Of a stretch of DNA of 64,000 bases, positions 53,301 to 64,000 are shown in pieces. The position numbers were made by a program, and so were the translations under genes. Position 1 is the stretch's first letter. The number at the start of each line of letters is the position of its first letter. Source of the DNA: Macrotrachela quadricornifera (taxonomy: Eukaryota > Rotifera > Eurotatoria > Philodinida > Philodinidae). Location of the stretch: assembly GCA_022393335.1 (NCBI GenBank), contig JAJEKB010000790.1, positions 212,009 to 276,008 on the forward strand. Direction: 5' to 3'. A model generated the notes under the pieces. That model saw only the letters and a program-made list of their open reading frames with translations, was not told the DNA's origin and searched no databases.

Positions 53301-56300
53301 GAACCAATTTTATTTCAAACAACAATTAAAGAAAATATACTTTTTGGAAGAATAGATGCAACAGATAAGGAAATTGAACAAGCAGCAAAAATGGCAAATG
53401 CACATGATTTTATAATGCAATTACCAGATAAATATGATACACTTGTTGGTGAACGTGGTGCACAATTAAGTGGAGTATGAAATATTTCAATGATTTTCAA
53501 TTTTTATTTATTTATTTTATTTTAGGGTCAAAAACAACGGATAGGTATAATGATTATTAAATAAATAATAAGTTGGGTGGTGGATATTTCGCACTAAGAC
53601 ATTCTGAATTCTGAACATGCGTCCGAATATTTAGAAAAGAATTTTAACGAGAGTTCATCAACCTTTTTGAACAGAAGATCGTAATGGAAAAAAAACAGGA
53701 TAATCGGAAGTGTCATCGGTAATACAGAATGGAATGACCATTACTATATGTGAAATAGTGTCCGAGAATCGAGATGAAAAGGACTGAATGTTCAGTAATC
53801 GAATTTATCAGGAGATCATAAGTAATTTATTCTGATATTCGTAATGAATAAAATATTGGTGCGAAATGTCCTTTTCCCAATAAGTTATTATTTCCTTCTA
53901 TAAATAACATTATTAGCTATTGCTCGTGCACTTGTTCGTGATCCTCGTATTCTTTTACTTGATGAAGCAACAGTAAGAAAAAAAAAAAACTTGAATAATA
54001 TAAATTTAATATTTGTTTTATTAAATAGAGTGCTCTTGATACAGAAAGTGAACGTGTTGTACAAGAAGCTCTTGATCGTGCATCAAAAGGACGTACAACA
54101 ATTGTTATTGCACATCGTTTATCAACTATTGTTAATGCATCAAAAATAATTGTTATTAATAAAGGATCAGTGATTGAAGAAGGTTAAAAATAAAATAAGA
54201 AATAGAATAAATATTTCTTTTTTTTTGTTTTAGGAAATCATGAAACATTAATGGATGCACGAGGTGTTTATTATGGTCTTGTTGAAGCACAACAGTTACG
54301 TATGAAAACTAAAGATCAAGATGAATCTGGAGATGATGAAATTGAACGTATAAAAATACTGATTTTCTGTTTTTTTTTTGCAATATAAAAATTAAATTTA
54401 TTTTTAGCACCACCTGCTTACGAACGAGCAAGATCATCAAGTGATCATAATCGTCGTGGAACTGATATATCACTTGAAGAAGCAGAAATACATAAAAAAG
54501 ATGAAGTTGATACAACTACAGAAGTAAGTTTATTCTATTAATTCTTTTAAAATACATCTTTATGTGTATAATTATGTAACTAAATATAGTAAAAGAAAAA
54601 GATATATTATATGTTCAATAATAATAATTATTAATATTAATAAAAAAATATTTTTCTATGTTTCTCTTTTTCAAGACAGCTATGTCTCTTCTTAAACAAA
54701 CTGATCATACTTATATAAATGTAATAATCATTAATTGTTCTACGTTGTATGCACATACTTGCATGTCTTAATAAATGTTATTTAGATATAATAAAATGTA
54801 GAAAAAAAAAACAAATTCATGAATAAAAATTTTCTTTTCATTTTTATTTAGTATACTGGACCTTCACCATTTTTTACAATGTTTAAAATGAATAAACCAG
54901 AAACAGTTTATATTATATTTGCTTGTCTAGCAGGTATTTGTAATGGAGGTAAGATAATGATATGAATTTTTAAATTTCAAATTTTGTTTGTTTGTTGATA
55001 TTTTTTAAAAAGGTATTCAACCAGCATTTGGTGTTATTTTAAGTAAAGTTATTGCAGTAAGTATATTTGATTAAATATTAATATTATTTTTATTATTTAT
55101 TTTCTAAAGGTATTTCAAATATGTGATCCAAAAGTCCAAGAAAGTCGAATATTAATGTATATTTCACTTTTTATTGGTCTTGGTTTTTTAATGCTTATTA
55201 CCATGTTTTTACAAGTATATATTTAAATTTAAAAAAATATTTCTAAAAAATTTTTATTTTTAGAGTTTTTTATTTTCAATATCTGGTGAAGCATTAACAC
55301 AACGTCTTCGTGCAAAAATCTTTCGAACTTTATTAAGACAAGAAATTTCCTATTTTGATCAAACAGAAAATAGTACAGGTGCATTATGTACACGTCTTGC
55401 AACTGAAGCATCTGATGTTCAAGGAGTATGAAAGAATCTTTTTCTTTTTATTTAAATATTATAATAATGAATATGTTTATTTTAGGCTACTGGAATTCGA
55501 ATTGGAACAATGTTACAAAATGTAGCAAATCTTGGTGTTGGAATTATTTTAGCATTTATTTATGGTTGGTCATTAACTTTACTTATGTTAGCTTTTATTC
55601 CATTTATGATAATTGCGGGATTTTTACAAACATTTTTATTAACTGGATTTGCTAATAAAGTATATTTAATAAAAAAACACAAAGGAAAGAATTTAAATCT
55701 ATATTTATCTGTTTTTTCTTTGTAGGATAAAAAAGCTTTAGAAGATGCAGGAAAGGTTTGTAATTATGAAACAAAGATAAACTATGAATTAAAAGAATTC
55801 TTTATATATATAATAGATTGCTGTTGAAGCTATATCAAATATTCGAACAGTTGCACAATTAACAAAAGAAAAACATTTTGGTGATGAATATTGTAGATTA
55901 CTTGATATACCTTTTGCGTATGTAGTTCAAAAAAATGAATATGTTTCTTTTTTAGTTTTCATATTTATTACAGTAATAGTTTACGACGAGCACATGTCTT
56001 TGGAATTTTATATAGTTTTACTAATTCAGTAAGATATAATTATATATTTTTTTATAAAATAATTTTATTATTTTCAAGATTATGTTTTTTGCACAAGCAG
56101 CATTATTTACTTTTGGAGCTTGGCGAGTTGAACAAGGAGCTATGACGTAAGTCATTTTATTTAATTATATATGTATAATTAAATCTATTATTTTTATTTT
56201 CTAGTTTCGAAAATATTATGCTGTAAGTTTTCAAAAACTTAAATATATTTTATTAATTTATTATATTCAATTAGTGTACTTAATTGTATATTATTTGGTG

Positions 56301-57580
56301 CAATGGCTGTAAGTTATTTATAATAAATGAACATATATATAAAATTTGATTTAAATAAAGGTTGGACAAACAGCATCAATGTCACCGGATTATTCAAAAG
56401 CAATTGTATGTTTGAATATAAATAATAATAATAATAATAAGATTTATTATCATATTGTAGGCATCATCAAAAAAAATTTTAGTTTTATTTCAACGTGAAC
56501 CAACAATTGATAATTCTTCAAGTCGTGGGAAAATAATAGTAAGAAAATGATATAAAAAAGAAGATAAATACATCCGTTTTTTTTTCTACTTAAGCAAAAT
56601 TTTATTGGTCAAATCGATCTTAATCATTTGGGATTTCGTTATCCAAATCGATTAGAAGTACAAGTTTTAAGAGATTTTAATTTAACAATTGAACCATGTA
56701 TGAAATAAAAATCTGTTTTAATTTTTAGAATAAAAGAAAAACCTTCTCTTTTATTTAGATAAACAAATTGCTCTTGTTGGTTCATCTGGTTGTGGAAAAA
56801 GTACAATTATTCAATTACTTGAACATTTTTATGATCCTACAGATGGACAATTAGTAAGTTAAAATATATTAAACATATATAGAAAAAGAATCATATGAGA
56901 TATGTTTTAGTTAATTGATCAAAATGAATTATCATCGTTAAATCTTCAATGGTGGAGAAATCAACTTGGTTTTGTTAGTCAAGAACCAGTTTTATTTGAT
57001 GCATCAATTAGAGAAAATATTGCTTACGGTGATACATCAAGAGATGTACCACTTGAAGAAATTCAAGAAGCTGCAAAACAGGCGAATATTCAACATTTTA
57101 TTGAACGTTTACCAGAAAAATATAATACAAATGTTGGTTCAAAAGGTACACAATTATCCGGTGGTGAAAAACAAAGAATTGGTAATAAATTAAATAATCT
57201 TTTACCAATAAATAAATCTTATTTTGGTTTTTTTTTCAATTTAGCTATTGCTCGAGCACTTATTCGTAATCCAAAAATTTTATTACTTGATGAAGCAACA
57301 GTAAATAATAGATTAGAATGTATTTTATTTTTTTTATTAATTTATTTTGTATTTTAATTAGAGTGCACTTGATACAGAAAGTGAACGTATAGTTCAAGAA
57401 GCACTTGATCAGGCATCAAAAGGTCGAACAACAATTGTTATTGCTCATCGTTTATCAACAATACAAGATTCTGATCTTATTTGTGTTCTTCATCGTGGTC
57501 GTATTGTTGAATCTGGTAAACATAATGAATTATTAGCTCGTAAAGGTTATTATTATCGTTTGGCACAATCGAAAAAATGA
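50395..57580 (+). CDS. Full ABC transporter of the ABCB1/P-glycoprotein type
   Basis: ATP-driven multidrug/lipid exporter at the plasma membrane, about 1,300 aa in roughly 38 small exons. Order: TMD1-NBD1-linker-TMD2-NBD2. NBD1 has Walker A GTSGCGKST (split by an intron at 53090), signature LSGGQKQRIAIARAL (split by two introns), Walker [13 protein letters not shown] and the switch His in [11 protein letters not shown]2 has GSSGCGKST (56785-56810), [15 protein letters not shown] and [12 protein letters not shown]. All core residues are present, so both sites should be active. The first extracellular loop is Cys-containing ([17 protein letters not shown]). The inter-NBD linker is acidic and includes a 45-nt in-frame exon (54676-54720). 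One NBD1 intron carries a MITE (53575-53878). The start is the ATG before GKKSYDLNN, just downstream of a possible acceptor. Confidence 0.93.
53575..53878. mobile_element. 304-bp MITE inside an ABCB1 intron
   Basis: Imperfect terminal inverted repeats of about 20 bp (GGGTGGTGGATATTTCGCAC and the complement of GTGCGAAATGTCCTTTTCCC) are flanked by a perfect 8-bp direct repeat AATAAGTT (53567-53574 and 53879-53886). The 8-bp duplication suggests hAT- or P-like mobilisation. The insertion enlarges an NBD1 intron to 372 bp (53545-53916), against about 50 bp for its neighbours. The exons on both sides (53526-53544, 53917-53972) remain intact and in frame. Confidence 0.82.
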
Positions 57581-60298
57581 CATTTATTACTGAAAAAAAA
57601 GATAACATTTTTATTTTTAGACATTTAAGTTTACTTCGTTTTTTTTTGTTGTATGTAATTAGTGCTTAAATATAATAAAGCAAGCCCGATTATAAAAGAA
57701 ATATGACGCAATCATTAAAAACAGTAGTACAGAAAAATACATACAAAAGATAATACGAGCAGAGACTATTTATTTACTTTGTTTAGTTTTTAATATTGTG
57801 AACCTTTTAGAAAGAAAAGAAATAGAAATAACTAAAAATATGGAGATTTTTTAGCTCAAGTTTATCACACTATCTAAGGGAGAAACAGCTAATTCTAGAC
57901 AGCAGAATCACTTGAATTTATTTTTTATATTGTGTGTTTTTCTACATGTTAGTGGTCGAACTTAGGTTTTGAAAGAAGAAAACATGGTATTGTTCGAGCC
58001 ATATGAAATAGGATCACTCTAAACTCTTTGAACGGTACAAACCACACTATATTTTGTCCTTAGAATAATGAAGAAAATTTAACAGTGGAAACAACTGATT
58101 CAGAATGGCAAAATTCGCTGGAATCACTTAAAATCAATAGAATCACGAAATCTTGAAATCAGTTATTTTCACCTTGACGATAACTATCTTCTTATGTTGT
58201 CCTTTACCATTATATCAGTATTTTGAATACATTGTACAAGCAATTTTTTTATGAAAAAACCATAAATAGACGATGATAAAAAACGAACTATGTGTATAAC
58301 AGATACATTCTATCGGGTGTTTCAGATATAATAGTCCTCTTTGTATTTTGATGATATCTCTTGTATTATTCATTTGTTCTGACTTAATTCTTTTTTAAAA
58401 GATGTCTCATTTGCCGCTCTACAAACTAATGTATTTTTATTTGCTTACATAAAATGTCCAATATTCGTAGAATATGCTTCAAACGAACGGTCTAAAATAA
58501 ACAATTTTTTAAAATAACACCTTGGATGAAGCATATTTTAGAAAACGATGGGCATTATTTAAGCAAACAAAAACTACATTATTCTACGAAGATTGGAAAG
58601 ACACGTCTTTGAAAAAAACAAATCTGAACAAACAAGCAGTAAAAGAGATATCATCAAAATATAAAAAACGCATTATACCTGAAACACACGATCATTTATT
58701 TTCTATTCATATGTTTTGTTTTCTATAGATTTTTGTGTTCCTTCTGTCTTTCTTTGTCCATTTTCTTTAATAAATGGGTTGTATAATATTTATATCATAC
58801 AGTTTGTCTTTTGCATTTAAATAACTAGATCATCTCGTTACGATTCATATTGTTTGATGTTGTGCTCTTAGTAAAGTACTTTATCAACAAAAAATCATTC
58901 GACGAAGAGCTAACTAATCTAAACATATAAATAACTGAAACGACACACCTACATAGTAGGCAACCAGGCAGACATGGTCTCAAGTTCTATTTTCCGAAAT
59001 TTAACTATTGGAATGAATATATCTATGGTTAGTCTAACTTATCTCAAAACCAGATTTTTGAAAAAATAAGTCGAACCTTGAAAAAACTCATCGACAAAAA
59101 GCCGGTCATAAATCGGTAATTTTACAGAAGCCACTCTTTTGATCAACTTATCAAAGTAATTTGAAGGAAAAAACTATGCATAATGAGTTGTTGATTCATG
59201 AGCTTTACTGTATCAAAAATTGGCTGGGCTTGAATCAAATTTGCAATAGAAAAGAAATGATTACTGGACCCAAAGTAGATCGAAAAAGTGGTAATGTCGC
59301 ATTTTGTGAATGTTACACATAGTTTTAATCGGATTAAACTGAAACTATTACTAGTGGATCTCCAACGTCTAGTATTTCGTTCAGCATAGCTAATGCTATA
59401 GGTTTTACAAAAATCCAAGTTTTTGGTTCCAAATTTCTGTTTTTGAAAATACAAAAACATTTTAGCGCAAAACGAAGCTGATATTTGGAATCAGCTTGTC
59501 AAACTGCATCCACCAATGTGTACTAAAACCCATTTTTAAAAAAAAAATTTTCTTTTGACCTTCACTAAGAAAAAGCCTAGAAAACCAAGTCATCACGTAT
59601 TTTTCGAACGCTAGAAACAGTTTTCATCTAATTGAGCTCAAGTTCTTATTAATTGTATACCTTCATGTTACTTTATCGTTGACTATGTGTACTGTATCGC
59701 ATCAATGTCCATAGACTAGACACTGGATCTCCGAAAAACTATGTTTCCGACCTAATGTTCCTTCTTTCTCCTTAAAATAGCATCTTAGCGAAAAAACAAC
59801 GCGATATTCGGAATCAGTGCGTAGAACTGCGTCGATTGATGTACGACAGAAAATATTTTCTAACAAAATAATTCTAAAAACTTTGGCGGACATCCCACAG
59901 ATGTTTTTTGACCAAAAAGCTGTTCTTTCAAAAAATTGTTTATCTCGTCAAAAAATGTTATGTGGAAATTGCCCACTGTGACCTGGGGTGTAAATTTTGT
60001 AATTGTATGGGGAATACGAAAAAGAAATGTCTTGACTAATTACAGGTAAGGAAGCCAAGAGTAGTGCATTTAGTCGCGAGCATTACGAAAATTAATAAAA
60101 GTACGATGTATGACATCGAACACAAATAAATCATACTGATGTAGTCATACATTATTTACTATTAAGGAAAAAACCTATTAATTATATATTTCATGACATT
60201 ATATCCTTAAAAAACATTGAGATGGAATATTGCTCTATAAAAGGAGATAGTTCAGCACTATTATTCGATACTTTTGACACATACCGAACATTATTATC
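57581..60298. other. Intergenic region with degenerate repeats
   Basis: No supported gene. Includes two related blocks about 330 bp apart (see 59455-59900). Confidence 0.4.
59455..59900. repeat. Diverged repeat pair, about 330-bp period
   Basis: The block TTAGCGCAAAACGAAGCTGA with TATTTGGAATCAGC (from 59462) resembles TTAGCGAAAAAACAACGCGA with TATTCGGAATCAGT (from about 59787). Similarity continues through a CTGCxTC...ATGT(G)TAC stretch, and both are preceded by a TGGATCTCC block (about 59356 and 59724). Probably two old copies of a dispersed or tandem repeat. Confidence 0.45.
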
Positions 60299-61108
60299 AT
60301 GCTCTCTACAAATGAAAATCAAGATAAGTTTTTCTTGTGGGCAATGGTTATTCTTCCAATTCTATCATTCATTGCATATATCTTTGATGCATATTATCAT
60401 TATCATAGTTTAGCTCACACCACTCCGGTCATCTACGAAGGTCTGCTTTCAACACTTGTTATTGTCTTTTCATATCTGCAGTACTGTGCTCCAATTCAAT
60501 CAAGACGTTTACTCTTTGCTTATCATTTATTATTATGGATCCTTGTTGAAGTTGGACATATAGGCTATCTTATCTCGTTTATTCGTTTGAAAAAAACTTT
60601 TTCCGTTATAATATTTATTGGATGGATGATTATTGATATATTATTCACAGCAGTGTTACTTTACTGTCGTGTATATCGTCGACTAGATTATAATGTTGAG
60701 GTAGAAAATAAACATATTTTTCATTTTATTTCTCGATTAGAAGTCATTCTCGCGATTTTTATTCCTGTTTTTACTAATCAAAACTTCTCAACCATTACAC
60801 GAGACAATATTGCCTTCTTTCTCTTATTCGATTTTTTTTCTGAGAAATATGAACGATTTAATGGAGTCTGGATAAAATCTTGTCTCTATTTTTTTGTAAC
60901 TGTTGTAACGGTTTCTGTATCATGTGAATGGCTCTATTTTCGTTTTCAAGACCATACGTTCGAATATATCACCGATATAGCTGAACTTTCAGCCGCATGT
61001 TTTTGTTATATTTTTATTATCATGCAATTTTTTACATATCACTTCAAACCACTTCATTTGATAAATATTGTTCAACGAATGAAACGATCATCGACAACGC
61101 TAGACTAA
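60299..61108 (+). CDS. Intronless multi-pass membrane protein, unknown family
   Basis: A single 810-nt reading frame (269 aa) with no intron, unlike nearly every other gene here. Hydrophobic segments at about 12-31, 43-62, 69-93, 99-120, 144-162, 196-216 and 230-250 suggest six or seven membrane spans. His-rich motifs lie in the first loop (DAYYHYHSLAHT). The C-terminus is short and basic (RMKRSSTTLD). I recognise no known domain. It could be a lineage-restricted gene or a retrocopy. Coding status rests on length, composition and a good ATG context. Confidence 0.6.
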   Translation: MLSTNENQDKFFLWAMVILPILSFIAYIFDAYYHYHSLAHTTPVIYEGLLSTLVIVFSYLQYCAPIQSRRLLFAYHLLLWILVEVGHIGYLISFIRLKKTFSVIIFIGWMIIDILFTAVLLYCRVYRRLDYNVEVENKHIFHFISRLEVILAIFIPVFTNQNFSTITRDNIAFFLLFDFFSEKYERFNGVWIKSCLYFFVTVVTVSVSCEWLYFRFQDHTFEYITDIAELSAACFCYIFIIMQFFTYHFKPLHLINIVQRMKRSSTTLD

Positions 61109-63200
61109 TAATATCTATAATTTAACTAGTAAATAACACATTTCTTATTTATTAAATTTTGTATTGATCTTTATTTACTAATAAATAAAATATACATACG
61201 AATAAAATATAATTAAATACTTATTTCATAATTAATCGTTTTCAGTTTTTATTTATTTAGAAATTATTACTAAAAAGGCAAATTTGAATTATAATGACTA
61301 GTATATAAGAATTATCCACGTTAGTATTTTAAAGATTTTTTCTCTCTTATCCCTACGATTTAAGTTTCTTTTTTCACCAAAAGGTAGCGGCTGTTTTAGA
61401 TATATTTGAAAAACGACAAAAACTGAGGACATACCAAAAGCAGTACAAAGTAACAGATTAAGCATAATAAATGACCATACATTGTATCCCATTTTTTATC
61501 ACTTGTTTCATCCTATTAGAAAAATAAAATATACTGAAAGATACAACATGAGAATCTCTACAATTTAGAAAGAGCGATTGTAAAAAGATGAAATAATATG
61601 TTATTTTTACACGATCAAAACGTGATCACTTAAAATTTTGCCTATATTGAAAACAAAAAGTACAATTATTAAATAAGCGTTCTTATTGAAATTGTATAAC
61701 TTTTCACGTTGCATCTTTTATCTCTGTAATAGGATACGGTAAATAATAAAAAATGGAATACAAAGTGCGACCATTTATTATGCACAACTCATTACTTTTT
61801 ACTGTCTTTCATATGTTTTAGTTCTCCGCCTTTTCTCAGAAATATTGAAAATAATTTTTAGGGCTAGTTATATAAGGTTTTGTAGAGAGATTCAAGTCCT
61901 TTTTTTTATTAATAAAAGGAACTTTAATTACTGTGATAATAGAGAAGATATCTTAAAAATATTAATGAGATTATTTTTATGCGCTACTCATTAATTATAA
62001 TAAAAAATAGTTGAAATTCAGACAATTCTTATCATATTAATTTGTAAAAAAAGGTGCAAAATATCAATGAAACACATTAGCAACAATACAATAATTGTGA
62101 TTTTGTGAATTGTTAAAGTTTTTTATTATAAGCAAATAAGGAATTAAGTTATCAGTATTTATTTTATAAATATCATACATTCGAACAAAAGAAAATAACA
62201 CGAATAAATATGTCCATTTATTTTGCTTCGTATGAAATATCTACACTCTTTAACTTGTGATGATTAATTAAGTACAGAAAAACAGAAACATTAAATGAAA
62301 TAAATTGATTTTGTATGTATGATGGTATCAATGAAAGACAGTATATACACATCTGTCTACACATAATCATTCAAATAGAAAGTTATATATAAATTTTATT
62401 CGTTTTCTACGCATTTATATATAAAGTTTTCTGTCCTACATCAATATTAATACAACGGTTCTCTTCGATGCTCCTTTGAAAAAACTGATATAATCGCCTT
62501 ACATTTGTAAAATGATTTTTATGCTCGAATGAGTAATTTCAATAAAATAATTTCATACGACGTAATTAAATCTATTACTTTCCAACAAGCATGATTTTAT
62601 CTTGTACAATATTAACTTTCTAACTACAGTTAAAGTTATACAGATAGAGATATATGTCCTAAATGCAGTTTATTGTTAATGAATACTAATATCAATTCTA
62701 TAATACTTGTGTACTATTTCAGTATCTAGGATCAAGATGTATCTTCATGAATTTATCTATTCATATACTAAATTAAAAAAAATCATCCGACTATAATTTC
62801 AAAGAGATGTTCAGTAAATTATTAGAGGAATAACGATTAAAGAGATAATGATGTAAATTCCTTGATTATCTGTACATATTATGCACCAAATACTCTTCAT
62901 ATTGTATAAGTTTAAGAGATATATTCTAATTTTGCAAACTTTTATAACAAATAGTTCGCTTTATTTGAAAATAATAATTTTGTATAAATTAGATAATTTG
63001 TTCTTAATTAATAAATCATTTTACTTTTCGATTCTGCTGCCCTCTAGAAAAAGAAAAACGTTTATTTTAAATTTAATTTTAAACAAAATAAAATTAAAAA
63101 AAAGAAACGTTACAAGTTAAAGAAGATAGAGAATTAAAAGAAAGATACAAATATATAGTGTATATATACGTTAATTATTAATATCATTTTATCATTTATC
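61109..63200. other. Intergenic region between membrane protein and HORMA gene
   Basis: AT-rich. A minus-strand frame at 61298-61492 with a hydrophobic start (MGYNVWSFIMLNLLLC) could be a first exon, since GTATGT follows, but no partner exon is visible. Confidence 0.35.
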
Positions 63201-63984
63201 ATGTCGTTATCAATAATTGATTCCCGTGAATGGGGTAAATTTTTTCCATCAGATATAAATACAGAATCAGAATCAGCTTTATTTATTCATCGTCTTTTTA
63301 CTGTTACTTTATCAGCATTAACTGCTAGACGAAAAATATTTTCAAATGAACATTTCTCATCAAAAAAACTCGGTCCATTATTTGTACCTTTATTTACTCG
63401 ACCAATATCAATTAATGAACAAAAACGATTTAATTCCACAGTTTTTTCATGGGTATTATAATTGAAATTACTTTTTTTTTATTTATTTATTATTTTAGAT
63501 TCAAGGTGTATATCAAGCTATATCATATGGTTATTTAAAATTAGCAACATTTTATATTATTTCAAAAGAAGATGATTCAATACTTGAAATGTATGAATAT
63601 TATTTTGCTTATAATAATATTTCATCAGATACTCATAATGAAAGTTTTTTAAGTACAACATCAATTGATAATATTCAACAACAAGTTTTAAAATCATTAG
63701 AACAAATAAATCAATTTGTTGATGAACGTCTTAATCTAATTCATAATCGATCAAATTATCGTTTTTGTTTTAAAATTCAATATAATACAATAATAACACC
63801 AGATGATTATCAACCAACAGGTTTTATTGATTCACGTGAAATAATTTCACCAATAAATTGGAAAAAAATTTTAACAACAAAAATAACAAGTTCAAGAAAA
63901 ATTTTAGCACAAATTAAAACAACATATCATAAAATGTTATTAGTTTTTCGAACACCATCTATGAATTCAACAATGAAAAAATAA
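63201..63984 (+). CDS. HORMA-domain protein, HORMAD1/2 (Hop1)-like
   Basis: Meiotic chromosome-axis type HORMA protein. Two exons (63201-63452, 63499-63984), 245 aa. ESALFIHRLFTVTLSALTAR matches the first HORMA helix (human-type LVKRLLAVSVS). WIQGVYQAISYGYLKLATFY and LEMYEYYFAYN match the central helix and the strand ending in the E-x-Y-x-F-x-F-x-Y pattern. TPDDYQPTGFIDS matches the PPDYQPPGF block specific to HORMAD/Hop1 rather than Mad2 or Rev7. The protein ends soon after the HORMA domain and is shorter than vertebrate HORMAD1 (about 390 aa), so the C-terminal tail with the closure motif is missing, unless further exons lie past the window end at 64000. Confidence 0.85.
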
Positions 63985-64000
63985 TTGTAAATTTTTGGTT

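Noticed and set aside
58522..58728. Plus-strand 68-codon frame
   Set aside because: Starts at a non-ATG codon, Lys-rich low-information sequence, no splice context or homologue.
61298..61492. Minus-strand 64-codon frame with a hydrophobic N-terminus
   Set aside because: No family match and no partner exon; could be chance in AT-rich DNA.

Overview
This window is eukaryotic nuclear DNA, most likely from a bdelloid rotifer (Rotaria- or Adineta-like). The genes are animal orthologues split by very short AT-rich introns (mostly 45-70 bases) with GT/AG ends, in a strongly AT-rich background. Two gene types point to bdelloids: an ADP-ribosyltransferase fused to TPR repeats, and a type II membrane protein with a Thr/Ser stalk, an EGF module and LamG-like domains. 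The organism call is inference. Exon joins were made by hand; the joined frame of each multi-exon model closes without stops (ABCB1 was checked mainly by domain order).

Layout. 1.3-2.9 kb (+): a small FET-family RNA-binding protein. 2.9-8.1 kb: gene-poor, with three inverted-repeat mobile elements, one with a perfect 8-bp target duplication. 8.2-14.4 kb (-): the EGF/LamG membrane protein, whose long introns hold two more inverted-repeat elements. 15.8-16.0 kb: a GC-rich minisatellite between inverted flanks. 17.5-19.4 kb (-): ART-TPR protein. 22.0-25.0 kb (-): glutamate-cysteine ligase catalytic subunit, 17 exons. 26.1-33.4 kb (+): MELK kinase, fumarate hydratase and a PHYHD1-like dioxygenase. 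33.6-35.8 kb (-): innexin, convergent with PHYHD1.

38.0-43.9 kb (+): a tight same-strand run of two tandem U1A/U2B''-type (SNF) RNA-binding proteins, a BET1-like SNARE and a leucine-rich-repeat protein, with gaps of only 120-250 bases. A splice acceptor sits directly before one ATG, so a trans-spliced operon is possible. 44.5-45.6 kb (+): PAQR3-like receptor. 47.0-48.7 kb: a 1.65-kb near-perfect palindrome (about 780-bp arms). 50.4-57.6 kb (+): a full-length ABCB1/P-glycoprotein-like transporter with a MITE inside its NBD1 intron. 60.3-61.1 kb (+): an intronless multi-pass membrane protein of unknown family. 63.2-64.0 kb (+): a HORMA-domain protein resembling HORMAD1/2, a meiotic axis factor, notable if the host is a bdelloid.

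The genes are mostly unrelated housekeeping functions (redox and detoxification: GCLC, ABCB1; TCA cycle: FH; splicing: SNF; trafficking: BET1-like; signalling: MELK, PAQR3, innexin). The accessory content is the set of non-autonomous DNA elements and the palindrome.
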